The position numbers were made by a program, and so were the translations under genes. A stretch of 64,000 nucleotides of DNA from Umezawaea tangerina (GTDB lineage: Bacteria; Actinomycetota; Actinomycetes; Mycobacteriales; Pseudonocardiaceae). The DNA lies in the NCBI RefSeq assembly GCF_003002815.1, contig NZ_PVTF01000009.1:372001-436000 (forward strand). The letters are read 5' to 3'. The notes under the pieces were generated by a model, which made no database searches, had not been told where the DNA came from, and saw nothing but the letters and a program-made list of their open reading frames with translations. Of the stretch, positions 32,718 to 41,549 are shown in pieces. Position 1 is the first letter of the stretch. Every line of letters starts with the position of its first letter.

Positions 32718-35700
32718 TCAGACCAGCCGGTAGGCGTCGAGGATCGTCTGCTCGACGGTGTCGCCCCCGCGATCGGCCGCGGTGGCCCGCAGCGACACCG
32801 ACACGGCGTCGCGGGGGTGGTGCACGACGACCAGCGACCGGCCGAGCACCGGCGCCCGCCGCCAGGTCCGGCCGCCGTCGTAGGACACCTCCGCGGTCAA
32901 GGACCGGGGCGCGGGCCCCTGCACGGCGACCGGGATCGCGAACGCCCGGCCCGCGCGGGCCGCGGTGGTGTCCGGGTCGAACCGGACGGCCATGAGCGGC
33001 AGGGCGGTCGTCCGGTCGGTGCGACCCGACCGGAACGTCCACGTCGCCGACACCGCCGTGCTGGTGGTCGCCCCCGCCCGGCGGGCCGAGGTGGTCAGCC
33101 GGTACTCCCCCGGCTCTGCGGGCAGCGCGAAGTCGGCCGCACCGGTGCCCGACGCCTCGCCGACCGGCACCCCGTCGCGGACGACCGTCGTGGACCGCGG
33201 GTCCACGGTGGAGAAGCCCGCGTTGCCATCCCGGTCGCCGAACAACGGCACGTCCACGTGCAGCGCGTCACCGGTCCGGGTGACCCACTGCCCCGCGTCG
33301 CGGGTCGGCGGGAACGCCGGGCCGAGCACGCCCCGGCCGACGTGCTCGGCATAGGTCCGCCCGGCCCGGTACCGCTTCACCGGACCGCGCTGCTCGAACG
33401 TCGTCGTGGAGCCGTCCGCGGCGATCTCGCGGGTGTCGGTCCGCCACGACGTGCCCTCGGTGCTGAGGTACTCGTCGCGCGGACCGGTCACCGGCAGCGG
33501 CAGCCCGTGGTCGGCGACCGCGGCCCCGGTCGTGGGGAACGGCTTCACCAACCGCCTGCCCGGCCCGACCTCCGCCCGCACGTGCGCCAGGTCGGCCTTC
33601 GCGGGCGCGCGGGTGAACCCGGTCGGCCACGCGCCGTCCTGGTGCCAGGCCAGCCCGTAGAAGTCGCCGTTGTCGGCGGCCCACTGGGTGCTGACCAGCG
33701 ACCGGAACTCCTCGTCGGCCGGGGCGGGCGGGCCGACGTTCGCCACCCGCATCCGGTTCAGGCTGGCGTCGCCACCGGACATGGACCCCTTGCCCACCAC
33801 GGCACCCGTGCCGAGCCGGTGGTCGTAGTGGACGGCCGCGCCGCGCACGAACGCGGTCGGGTCGGGCGCGGTGATCCGGATCGGCTGGGCGGTGCCGAAG
33901 TCGAGGTCGAGGGTGGTGTCGCGGTCCAGCACCAGCGACGGCCGGACGAGCCAGTCGAACGTCGGCCCACCCGCGGTGCTGTCGACCAGGTAGCGCCCCT
34001 TGGGCAGCCGGACGGTCACGCTGCCGTCCGGCTCGTAGGGCTGGATCGCGTCGCCGGTCGCGTAGCTGATGACCGTGGTGCTGTAGTTGCCCGACGGCGC
34101 GCCGGGCCGCTGCACGTGGTGGAGCGTCAGGTCGTAGCTCTCCGCCTCCCGGACGATCGCCAGCGGCGTGCGCACGCTCGTGCCGGCGCCGGTCGCGACC
34201 ACCGCGCCGTGGTAGGTGCCGTCGGCGGTGTCCAGGCCGGTGAACCCGGTGACGGACGCGGTCGCCTCGCCGCCCGCGGGCACGGTCAGCCGCGCGGGCG
34301 CGAGGGTGAACATCCCGGTGGGCGCGGCGGCGTCCACGGCGAGGTCCAGCACGACGTCGGTCGGGCCGGAGTTGCGGTAGGACAAGGACCTCGTCACAGG
34401 CTGGTCGTCGTCGTGCGGGTAGACGTGCGTGCCGAGGGAGACCGACGACGGGACCGTGCCGACGGTCTGGGTGATCGCGCGGGCCACGTCGACCCGGCCG
34501 GAGCCCTGCTCGAACGGGGTCAGGCCCGCGGTGGGCTTCGCGGACGCGGTGAGCGCCGACTTCAGTTGACCACCGGTCCAGTCCGGGTGCTCGCCCGCCA
34601 GGATCGCGGCGGCACCGGCGACGTGCGGGGTGGCCATCGAGGTGCCGGACGCCGACACGTAGCCGGGCTCGACGGGTGTGCCGATCCGGCCGTTGGCGGC
34701 CTTCGCGGCGACGATCCCGACGCCCGGCGCGGTGAGGTCCGGCTTGATCACGCCGTCGCCGACCCGCGGACCGCGGCTGGAGAAGGGCGCCAGCGAGTCG
34801 TCCCGGTCGACGGCCCCGACGGTGAGGGCCGCGTCCGCGCTGCCGGGCGAGCCGATCGTGGTCACCCGCGGCCCCTCGTTGCCCGCGGCCACCACGAACA
34901 GCGTGCCGTAGCGCGCGGACAGCGCGTTCACGGCTTCCTCGACCGGGTCCTCGGTGTCGGAGTCGACCGCGCCCAGGCTCATGTTGACCACCCGCGCGCC
35001 CTGCTCGGCGGCCCACTGCATGCCTTGCAGCACACCGGACTCCGTGCCGCCGCCGTTGTCGCCGAGCACTTTCGCGTCGAGCAGCCGCGCGCCGGGCGCC
35101 ACGCCCCGGTACCTCGTCCCGTTGCTCGCGATGGTGGACGCGACGTGGGTGCCGTGGCCGTAGCGGTCGACGTTGTCGGCGGCCGGGCTGAAGTTGCGCT
35201 CGGCGATCTCCTGCCCCACCAGGTCCGGGTGCGTCTCGTCGACACCGGTGTCCAGCACCGCGACCTTCACGCCCGCGCCGGTGAGACCCGCCTCCCACGC
35301 CGCCGGGGCGCCGATCTGCCGCACGCTGCGGTCGAGCGAGGCCTTGACCCGCCCGTCCAGCCACACCTTCCGCGCGCCGCCGTCGAGGATCGCCCGCCAC
35401 GCCGAGCCGTCCGTCGCGGCGGCCACCGCGCTGGCGTCGATGACCGGCAGCTCCGCGGTCGTGCCCGCCATCGCGGTCCGGACCGCGCCGGGCCGGTGGC
35501 CGACGATCACCGGGACCGGCCGCCCCCGCACGCCGTACCCGGCCTCGGCCAGCGCGGTGACGTCGAAGAGCCGCTCGTCCAGCCCGCCGTCGCGGATCGG
35601 CCCGAGCGCGTCCTCCGGCACCACGTACCGGTGCCCCTTCCGCTCGTACACCGAGAACACGAGCGCCTCGCGTCCCGGTGCGGGCTCGACCCCGCCGCCG

Positions 35701-35837
35701 TCGACCACCCGGTCGCCGGTGATGAGCGTGATCTCCTGGTCGGACAACGGGGTCGCGCCCGCCACGGCTACCTGCGCCGTGGCGAGCGCGACCAGTGCGG
35801 CGACCGCGAGGGCGCCAACCTTCCCCACTGGGTTCAC
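32718..35837 (-). CDS. Secreted S8 subtilisin-like serine protease, 1,039 aa
   Basis: A signal peptide (VGALAVAALVALATAQVAVA) precedes a prodomain and the catalytic domain. The triad is visible: Asp in VAVLDTGVDETHPDL (near 199), His in YGHGTHVASTIAS (near 230) and Ser in SGTSMATPHVAGAAAILAGE (near 400), with oxyanion Asn in VVAAGNEGP. About 600 further residues hold Ig-like/beta-sandwich regions typical of large actinobacterial subtilases. The start is GTG 35837. The protease is likely secreted for protein breakdown. It has no evident link to the flanking proteasome genes. Confidence 0.9.
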   Translation of the reverse strand: MNPVGKVGALAVAALVALATAQVAVAGATPLSDQEITLITGDRVVDGGGVEPAPGREALVFSVYERKGHRYVVPEDALGPIRDGGLDERLFDVTALAEAGYGVRGRPVPVIVGHRPGAVRTAMAGTTAELPVIDASAVAAATDGSAWRAILDGGARKVWLDGRVKASLDRSVRQIGAPAAWEAGLTGAGVKVAVLDTGVDETHPDLVGQEIAERNFSPAADNVDRYGHGTHVASTIASNGTRYRGVAPGARLLDAKVLGDNGGGTESGVLQGMQWAAEQGARVVNMSLGAVDSDTEDPVEEAVNALSARYGTLFVVAAGNEGPRVTTIGSPGSADAALTVGAVDRDDSLAPFSSRGPRVGDGVIKPDLTAPGVGIVAAKAANGRIGTPVEPGYVSASGTSMATPHVAGAAAILAGEHPDWTGGQLKSALTASAKPTAGLTPFEQGSGRVDVARAITQTVGTVPSSVSLGTHVYPHDDDQPVTRSLSYRNSGPTDVVLDLAVDAAAPTGMFTLAPARLTVPAGGEATASVTGFTGLDTADGTYHGAVVATGAGTSVRTPLAIVREAESYDLTLHHVQRPGAPSGNYSTTVISYATGDAIQPYEPDGSVTVRLPKGRYLVDSTAGGPTFDWLVRPSLVLDRDTTLDLDFGTAQPIRITAPDPTAFVRGAAVHYDHRLGTGAVVGKGSMSGGDASLNRMRVANVGPPAPADEEFRSLVSTQWAADNGDFYGLAWHQDGAWPTGFTRAPAKADLAHVRAEVGPGRRLVKPFPTTGAAVADHGLPLPVTGPRDEYLSTEGTSWRTDTREIAADGSTTTFEQRGPVKRYRAGRTYAEHVGRGVLGPAFPPTRDAGQWVTRTGDALHVDVPLFGDRDGNAGFSTVDPRSTTVVRDGVPVGEASGTGAADFALPAEPGEYRLTTSARRAGATTSTAVSATWTFRSGRTDRTTALPLMAVRFDPDTTAARAGRAFAIPVAVQGPAPRSLTAEVSYDGGRTWRRAPVLGRSLVVVHHPRDAVSVSLRATAADRGGDTVEQTILDAYRLV

Positions 35838-35841
35838 TTGA

Positions 35842-35857
35842 TCCAGAGTGGTCTGGA
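35842..35857. promoter_or_regulatory. Inverted repeat just upstream of the subtilase start
   Basis: TCCAGA-GTGG-TCTGGA is a perfect 6-bp dyad 4 bp before the GTG start, between the subtilase gene and the end of the FtsX-type permease gene. It may be an operator or a small hairpin in the leader. Confidence 0.4.
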
Positions 35858-35891
35858 CAAGTGGGCGTGGGAAGGGTCGTTCGGGTGAACG

Positions 35892-38393
35892 TCACCCCGA
35901 GGCGAGCCCCGCCGCCGGGCGGATCCGCGAGGCGCCGCGGGCCGGGCCGAACGCCGACAGCACCGCCAGCACGACGACGGCGAGCCCGCCGAGCCCCAGC
36001 GAGAGCCAGTCGGCGCTGGGGAACGTGGACACCCCGACCGCGGCGATCGTCAGCTGGGCGTACCCGAGGCCGAGCAGACCACCGCCGAGCACGCCGACCA
36101 GCGCGAGCAGCACCGCCTCGGCCACGACCCCGTGCTGCAGGCCGCCCTTGGTAACGCCGAGCGCACGGCGCAGCGCCAGCTCCTTGCGGCGTTCCTGCAC
36201 CGAGATCGTGAGCGTGGTGCCGATCCCGGTCACCGCGACCGCGACGGACAGGCCGAGCAGGACCATCAGCATCACGATCGCGAGGTCGAGGTAGTGCTGG
36301 TTCTCGGCCGAGTCGCTCGCGCTGGTGGACACCGCCACCGTCGGTTCGGCGGCCAGCCCGGCCAGCACGGCGGCGCGGTAGGCGCCGACGTCCGCGCCCG
36401 GCTTGAGCGCCACGACGACGCTGCTCGCCGGCCCGATCGAGGGATCGGCGACCACGACGCCCTCGTAGGACAGGAGGCCGCTCGGGACCGTGCCCACGAC
36501 CTTCACCGTGCGCGCCCCACCGGGAAGGCCGTCCAGCGTGACGGCCTGCCCCACCGAGGTCCCCCACGACCACATGGCCCCCTCGGACATCAGCGCGGTG
36601 CCCTCGCGGAGGTCGGCCAGCCCGGTCGCGCCCTCGTTCTCGGCGTTGAGCCACGTCGCGAGCCGCTGGGGGTCCGCGCCCAGCGCGACGTAGGTGTCGC
36701 CGTCGGCGCGCTTGCCCTCGGCGCGGTGCAGCACGGCGCTGCCCGCGACCTCGGGGCGGTTCGCGACGCGGTCGACCTCGTCGGTCAACGGGCGTTCGCC
36801 GACGTCGGAGATCTGCACGTCGGGCCGGGAGCCCTGGGACAGCTCGCTTTCCAGGTTCCGGACGGTGCCGACGGTGACGGCGAAGAAGGTGACCATCGCG
36901 GCGGCGAGCACGAGCGGCATGGCGACCGACGCCGAGCGGTGGGGTACCCGGCGCACCTCGGCCGCGGCCAGCTTCCAGTTCGCGCCGCCGACCTTCGCGG
37001 CGACCGAGCCGAACAGCATGCTGATCGCGGGCACCACCACCGGGCCCAGCACCCCGAACAGCGCGGCGACCGCGATGATCGCCGAGAACAGCACCGCGAA
37101 CATCGCGCCGGTCGTGCCCTTGGCGGCCAGCGCCGCCATGACCAGCCCGCCCGCGACGACCACCAGGAACAGCCCGAACACCATCCGCCAGCGGGCCACC
37201 GAACTGCTCGGCGTCGCACCCTCGGACGTGCGCAGCGCGGCCAGCGGCGAGACCCGCGTGGCGGCCAGCGACGGCCGGACGGCGGCGAACGCGCTGAGGA
37301 GCGCGGCGACGACCGCACCGACGACCGCGTACCCGGTCGAGGGCAGCAGCTCCGGGGTGAGCGAGGACGTGCCGAACATCGCGGACACCCCGGTCACGTC
37401 GAAGATCCGCGACAGCCCGAGCGCGACGGGTCCGCCGACCAGCGCGCCGAGCGCGCCCGCCACCGCGCCGGTGAGCAACGCCTCCAGGAGGTTGGCCAGC
37501 ACCAGCGGTTTGCGGGTGGCGCCGAGGCAGCGCAGCAGCGCGGTCTGGCGCTGGCGCTGGAGGTACACCGCGCGGAACGTGGCGGCCGCGACGAAGGACG
37601 CGGTGGCCAGCGCGAGGATCGCGAACATGATGAGCACCGTGGACAGCGCCTCCCCGTTGCTGCCGCCGAGTCCGCTGCGCGCGCTCTCGCTCACCCCGCT
37701 CACCAGCAGCCCCGGCCCGGCCGCCGCGGCGACGGCCGCCTGCTCACCGCCGACGACGTGCAGCTCGGACACCTCCGGCTTCGGGTCGAGCTTGGCCGCC
37801 AGCGCCTCGCCCACCACGACGGCCGGCTGGTCGCCCGTGGAGCCGCGCTTGGTGATCCCCCGGACCACCACGTCGAGCGGCTTGCCCTGCGCGTCGGCGA
37901 CCTTCACCGTCGCACCCGGCGCGAGGTGGTACTGGTCCGCGGTGACCCGGTCGACCGCGATCTCCCCGTCGCTCGCGGGCGACCGACCCTCGCCGATCGG
38001 GACGCGGCGCAGTCCCTCCCGGTCCACCTCGACGTCGCCGACCCCGCGCCTGGTGCCCGCGCGACCGTTGTCCAGCAACAGGTCCACGCCGATCCGGCGG
38101 ACCGGCACGACCCGTTCCACGCCGGGCACGGCCGCGATCCGGTCCGCGGCGGCCTGGTCGAGCACGGGTCGGACGGGGAGGTCGAGCATCGGGTCCTGGT
38201 CGAGGCCGACCTGGAGGGTCACCGCCGACGGCACGACCGGCATGCCCTCGTCGGCCGCCTTGACCAGCGCGTCGCTCAGCACGAGCGAGGCGATCAGGCA
38301 CGCGACACCGACGATCAGGGCGACACCCGGCAGCAGCGCGCGGCCGGGTCGGTGGCGGAACTCCGCTAGCGCGAGTCCGATCGTTGTGGGCAA
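35892..38393 (-). CDS. FtsX/MacB-type ABC transporter permease, 833 aa
   Basis: The protein has an N-terminal TM, a large extracytoplasmic part, a first FtsX domain of three TMs (ILALATASFVAAATFRAVYL, RQTALLRCLGATRKPLVLAN), a second extracytoplasmic part and a second FtsX domain (ERRKELALRRALGVTKGGL, then three TMs) at the C-terminus. Duplicated FtsX permeases of this size export lipids, peptides or lipoproteins and need a separate ATPase; none adjoins, so it may pair with one encoded elsewhere. I chose TTG 38393 because GAGGAGGAG lies just upstream. It is divergent from the Nudix gene. Confidence 0.85.
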   Translation of the reverse strand: MPTTIGLALAEFRHRPGRALLPGVALIVGVACLIASLVLSDALVKAADEGMPVVPSAVTLQVGLDQDPMLDLPVRPVLDQAAADRIAAVPGVERVVPVRRIGVDLLLDNGRAGTRRGVGDVEVDREGLRRVPIGEGRSPASDGEIAVDRVTADQYHLAPGATVKVADAQGKPLDVVVRGITKRGSTGDQPAVVVGEALAAKLDPKPEVSELHVVGGEQAAVAAAAGPGLLVSGVSESARSGLGGSNGEALSTVLIMFAILALATASFVAAATFRAVYLQRQRQTALLRCLGATRKPLVLANLLEALLTGAVAGALGALVGGPVALGLSRIFDVTGVSAMFGTSSLTPELLPSTGYAVVGAVVAALLSAFAAVRPSLAATRVSPLAALRTSEGATPSSSVARWRMVFGLFLVVVAGGLVMAALAAKGTTGAMFAVLFSAIIAVAALFGVLGPVVVPAISMLFGSVAAKVGGANWKLAAAEVRRVPHRSASVAMPLVLAAAMVTFFAVTVGTVRNLESELSQGSRPDVQISDVGERPLTDEVDRVANRPEVAGSAVLHRAEGKRADGDTYVALGADPQRLATWLNAENEGATGLADLREGTALMSEGAMWSWGTSVGQAVTLDGLPGGARTVKVVGTVPSGLLSYEGVVVADPSIGPASSVVVALKPGADVGAYRAAVLAGLAAEPTVAVSTSASDSAENQHYLDLAIVMLMVLLGLSVAVAVTGIGTTLTISVQERRKELALRRALGVTKGGLQHGVVAEAVLLALVGVLGGGLLGLGYAQLTIAAVGVSTFPSADWLSLGLGGLAVVVLAVLSAFGPARGASRIRPAAGLASG

Positions 38394-38497
38394 GGCTCCT
38401 CCTCGTGACGGTGTGCGTTCCGACCGTAGGAACCACCGGCGTCGCCGTGCGTCGGTCCGTGGTAGCAATGGGCGGTACGACCACAGGAGGACAACCG

Positions 38498-39013
38498 GTG
38501 ACATCGTCGTTGGAGCTGGTCGCCGTCTTCGCCGAGGACGGCACCCCGTTGCCGGGCAGGCCGAGGGGCGACGTGCGGGCCGAAGGGCTGTGGCACGCCT
38601 GCGCGTCGATCCTGGTGCGGTCGCCGGACGGGCGGCGCGTGTACGTCCACCGGCGCACCGACACCAAGGACGTCTACCCCGGCCTCCACGACTGCTGGGC
38701 GGGCGGGGTGCTGGCCGACGGCGAGGACCCGGACGCCTGCGCGGAACGGGAGCTGGCCGAGGAGCTGGGAGTCCGCGGGGTGCCGTTGACCCGGTCGTTC
38801 AGCACCCGGTTCGTCGACCCGCCGATCCGCTACTTCGCGCACGTCTACGAGGTGCGCACCGACGGCCCGTTCGTGCACCAGCCGGAGGAGGTCGCCTCCG
38901 GCGGCTGGATGGACCTCGACGAGCTGCGGGTGCGGGTGGACGACCCGGAGTGGGCGGTCGTGCCGGACGGCCGCGCCCTGTTCCTGGAGTGGCTCGCGCG
39001 CGGGGAGGGCTGA
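38498..39013 (+). CDS. Nudix hydrolase
   Basis: The 171-residue protein has a complete Nudix box, GGVLADGEDPDACAERELAE plus ELGV, for cleaving nucleoside-diphosphate-linked compounds. The flanking HACASILVRSPDGRRVYVHR and TKDVYPGLHDCWAGG resemble the YfcD/isopentenyl-diphosphate-isomerase-like subgroup, but the substrate cannot be told. GTG 38498 follows AGGAGG; an in-frame GTG at 38384 would overlap the divergent permease start. Confidence 0.87.
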   Translation: MTSSLELVAVFAEDGTPLPGRPRGDVRAEGLWHACASILVRSPDGRRVYVHRRTDTKDVYPGLHDCWAGGVLADGEDPDACAERELAEELGVRGVPLTRSFSTRFVDPPIRYFAHVYEVRTDGPFVHQPEEVASGGWMDLDELRVRVDDPEWAVVPDGRALFLEWLARGEG

Positions 39014-39017
39014 CCGG

Positions 39018-39701
39018 TCAGGCCTGGGCGAGCAGTCCCGCGGCCGCGGCCGCGAGCCGGGTGGTGACCTCGGTGGCGCGCTCGACGCTGATGGTCTCCA
39101 TCCGCAACGTGATCGCCAGGTCGTCCTTGGCCAGCACGGTGGTGCACGCGCCGCGACCGCCGGGCAGCGCCTCGCACCACGCCACCGCGTCGTCCACTCC
39201 GGACAGTTGCAGCGCGGTCTCCGGGCACGTCAACGCCTTGCGCGCGGCGTCGACGACGACCTCGGCCTCCGGGTAGCCGGTGACCCGCTGCTCCAGCTTG
39301 CTCGCGCCGCTCTGGCTGCGGGTCGAGACCCGGTAGCCGTCGGGGGCCCGGCCGGGCACGGTGAGCGGCTTGCCGCACACCGTCTCCGCGACCGAGGGCG
39401 CGGCGGCGGCCGACTCGCGGACGTCCAGCCCGTCCTCGGTCAGCGCGGGCTGCGGCAGGGCGAGGGCGGCCAGCTCGGCGGCGGGCCTGGCCTTGGCGCT
39501 CGGACCGGAGCTCGGGCTCGGGCTGGTGCTGGTCGGCGTCGCGGGCGCGGCCTTGGCGGTCGCGCCCGCCGACGTGCTCGTGGTGGTCGGGCCCGTGGTC
39601 TCGTCGAGGGCGAAGCCCCGGCGCAGCGGGCGCTGCTCGACCGAACAGCCGGTGATCATCAGGGTGGTCGCGACCACGACCGCGACGTGCGCGCGACGCA
39701 A
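39018..39701 (-). CDS. Putative lipoprotein, 227 aa
   Basis: It has a lipoprotein signal with lipobox ITGC (VVVATTLMITGCS, Cys19). A Thr/Ser/Pro-rich linker of about 45 residues follows (TSTSPSPSSGPSAKA), then a C-terminal domain with three or four Cys (ETVCGKPL, ALTCPETA, AWCEALPGGRGACTTVL). The architecture is that of surface lipoproteins of the DUF3558 kind; function unknown. TTG 39701 is chosen because GGAGG lies 6 nt before it. It converges with the Nudix gene (4-bp gap) and follows the ABC/two-component block. Confidence 0.7.
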   Translation of the reverse strand: MRRAHVAVVVATTLMITGCSVEQRPLRRGFALDETTGPTTTSTSAGATAKAAPATPTSTSPSPSSGPSAKARPAAELAALALPQPALTEDGLDVRESAAAAPSVAETVCGKPLTVPGRAPDGYRVSTRSQSGASKLEQRVTGYPEAEVVVDAARKALTCPETALQLSGVDDAVAWCEALPGGRGACTTVLAKDDLAITLRMETISVERATEVTTRLAAAAAGLLAQA

Positions 39702-39773
39702 GGCTGTCCTCCAAGCTCGGTGATCTCCCAGAACTTAGTGGCTCGCGTCGCGCGCGGGTCGCACGGGGTCGGC

Positions 39774-40535
39774 TCAGGCGTCGCGGCGGACCAGCACCAG
39801 CGCACCGGCCCCGAGCGCCACGACCAGGTAGGCGATCATGACCGCGAGCGCCTGCGCCGGGGTCAGCTGGCCGGTGAGCTGCCCGGAGAACTGCGGCCCC
39901 AGGTAGAGGGGCGTCACCGAGACCACCCGGTTGTTCCAGGGCGCGGGCAACAGCACGGCCACCACCGGGACGACGAACATCAGCACGCACAACGTGACCA
40001 GCGCACCCGCCGTCGACCTCAGCAGCACCCCGAAACCCAGTCCCACCAGTGCGATCACCAGCGCGGCGAGCCCGTTCGCGAACAGCGCGGGCAGCGCCTC
40101 GGAGAACGGGTCGCCCGAGATGGGCGCGGGCCGGTCACCGGTCACCACCTTGCCGATGGCGTAGGCGGCGAACGACACCGCGGTGCCCAGCGCCAGCGCG
40201 CCGACGCCGACGACCACCACCTTGGCGACCAGCAGCACCAGCCTCCGCGGCGCGGCGACGAGGACAGTGCGGATCATCCCGTTGCCGTACTCCGACGTGG
40301 CCACGAGCGCCCCGAGCACACCGAACGCGAACTGCGCGAACGGCATGACGACGACGCTCGGGTCGGCGGAGGCGAAGGCCGCCTGGACGTCGGGGGTGGA
40401 CCGGTCCCACTCGGCGGTCATCAGGTAGGAGATCAGCGTGCCGAGGGCGAGCACGCCCACGACGCTCAGCAGCAGGTACCAGGTGGACCGCACGGTGCGG
40501 ACCTTCAGCCATTCCGAGGCCGTCACGTCGATCAC
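39774..40535 (-). CDS. ABC-2 type transporter permease
   Basis: The 253-residue membrane protein has six TM segments, with the N-terminal amphipathic start TASEWLKVRTVRSTWYLLLS and SEYGNGMIRTVLVAAPRR after TM2, the pattern of ABC-2 permeases paired with NatA/BcrA-like ATPases. GTG 40535 overlaps the ATPase stop by 4 bp. Transporters of this kind next to NarL-type two-component systems often export antimicrobial peptides or drugs; the substrate is unknown. Confidence 0.87.
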   Translation of the reverse strand: MIDVTASEWLKVRTVRSTWYLLLSVVGVLALGTLISYLMTAEWDRSTPDVQAAFASADPSVVVMPFAQFAFGVLGALVATSEYGNGMIRTVLVAAPRRLVLLVAKVVVVGVGALALGTAVSFAAYAIGKVVTGDRPAPISGDPFSEALPALFANGLAALVIALVGLGFGVLLRSTAGALVTLCVLMFVVPVVAVLLPAPWNNRVVSVTPLYLGPQFSGQLTGQLTPAQALAVMIAYLVVALGAGALVLVRRDA

Positions 40536-41440
40536 CGGGCCACCTCCGCGGTGCGGAACTCCACGCTGTCCTCGGTCAGCTCCAGGTAGGCGTCCTCCAG
40601 GGTCGCGCTGCGCGGGGTCAGCTCGTGCACCGCGATGCCGTGCCGGGCGGCCAGGTCCGCGATGTCCGCGGCCTCCAGCGACCGCACGACCAGCGCGCCG
40701 TCGTCCACGGACACCGACGCGCCCGCGTTCTCCAGCACCGACCGCAGCCCGGCGACGTCGGGCGTGCGCACCAGCACGTCGCGCTTGAACCGGTCGGCCA
40801 GGTCGCGCATCGACGACTCCAGGATCAGCCGCCCGCGCCCGACCACGATGATCCGGTCGGCGGTGAGCGCCATCTCGCTCATCAGGTGGCTGGACACCAG
40901 CACGGTCCGCCCCTCGGCGGCCAGTCCCCTCATCAGGCCCCTGATCCACCGGATGCCCTCCGGGTCGAGCCCGTTGACCGGCTCGTCGAACAGCAGCACC
41001 CCCGGATCGCCGAGCAGGGCCGCCGCGACCCCCAGCCGCTGCTTCATGCCCAGCGACAGCGCGGACACCCGCCGCTTGGCGGCACCGGCCAGGCCGACCT
41101 GCTCCAGCACCTCGACCACCCGCTTGAGGCCGATGCCGTTGCTGCGGGCCAGGCACCGCAGGTGGTTCACGGCGGAACGGCCACCGTGCACGGCGTTGGC
41201 GTCGAGCAGCGCGCCGACCTCGAACATCGGCCGCTTGATCCCCGCGTACCGCCTGCCGTTGACCAGCGCCTCGCCGGACGTGGGGGCGTCGAGCCCCAGC
41301 ACCGCCCGCATGGTCGTCGACTTCCCGGCGCCGTTGGGGCCCAGGAACCCCGCCACGTAGCCGGGTTTCACCTCGAAGGAGAGTCCGTCGACCGCCCGGA
41401 CCGCGCCGTAGCGCTTGGTGAGCTCGCGTACTTCGATCAT
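40532..41440 (-). CDS. ABC transporter ATP-binding protein
   Basis: The 302-residue ATPase has Walker A GPNGAGKSTTMRAVLGL, signature LSLGMKQRLGVAAALLG, Walker B VLLFDEPVNGLD and H-loop SSHLMSEMALTADR. The C-terminal extension of about 85 residues is as in BcrA/NatA types. I chose ATG 41440 (MIEVRELTKRYG); an upstream in-frame start at 41491 would cover the intergenic dyad. It forms an operon with the permease and is divergent from the sensor kinase at 41550. Confidence 0.9.
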   Translation of the reverse strand: MIEVRELTKRYGAVRAVDGLSFEVKPGYVAGFLGPNGAGKSTTMRAVLGLDAPTSGEALVNGRRYAGIKRPMFEVGALLDANAVHGGRSAVNHLRCLARSNGIGLKRVVEVLEQVGLAGAAKRRVSALSLGMKQRLGVAAALLGDPGVLLFDEPVNGLDPEGIRWIRGLMRGLAAEGRTVLVSSHLMSEMALTADRIIVVGRGRLILESSMRDLADRFKRDVLVRTPDVAGLRSVLENAGASVSVDDGALVVRSLEAADIADLAARHGIAVHELTPRSATLEDAYLELTEDSVEFRTAEVAR

Positions 41441-41495
41441 GCCGAGAACCTTGGCGCGATCGGCGCCGCCGCGGATCGGCCCAGCGACCACGACC

Positions 41496-41520
41496 GGGGT
41501 CGGACCACGGTCCGATCCCC
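41496..41520. promoter_or_regulatory. Dyad between ABC transporter and two-component operons
   Basis: GGGGTCGGACC-AC-GGTCCGATCCCC is a near-perfect inverted repeat with a 7-bp perfect core on each side. It lies centrally between the divergent starts at 41440 and 41550 and is the best candidate for the binding site of the response regulator at 42659. Confidence 0.6.
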
Positions 41521-41549
41521 TCCGGCCGGTCCGTCGCTACGGTCGACCG

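Noticed and set aside
32817-35888. Plus-strand frame of 1,023 codons over the subtilase
   Set aside because: The minus strand has the full catalytic triad of a subtilase; the plus-strand product is Arg/Gly/Val-rich noise.
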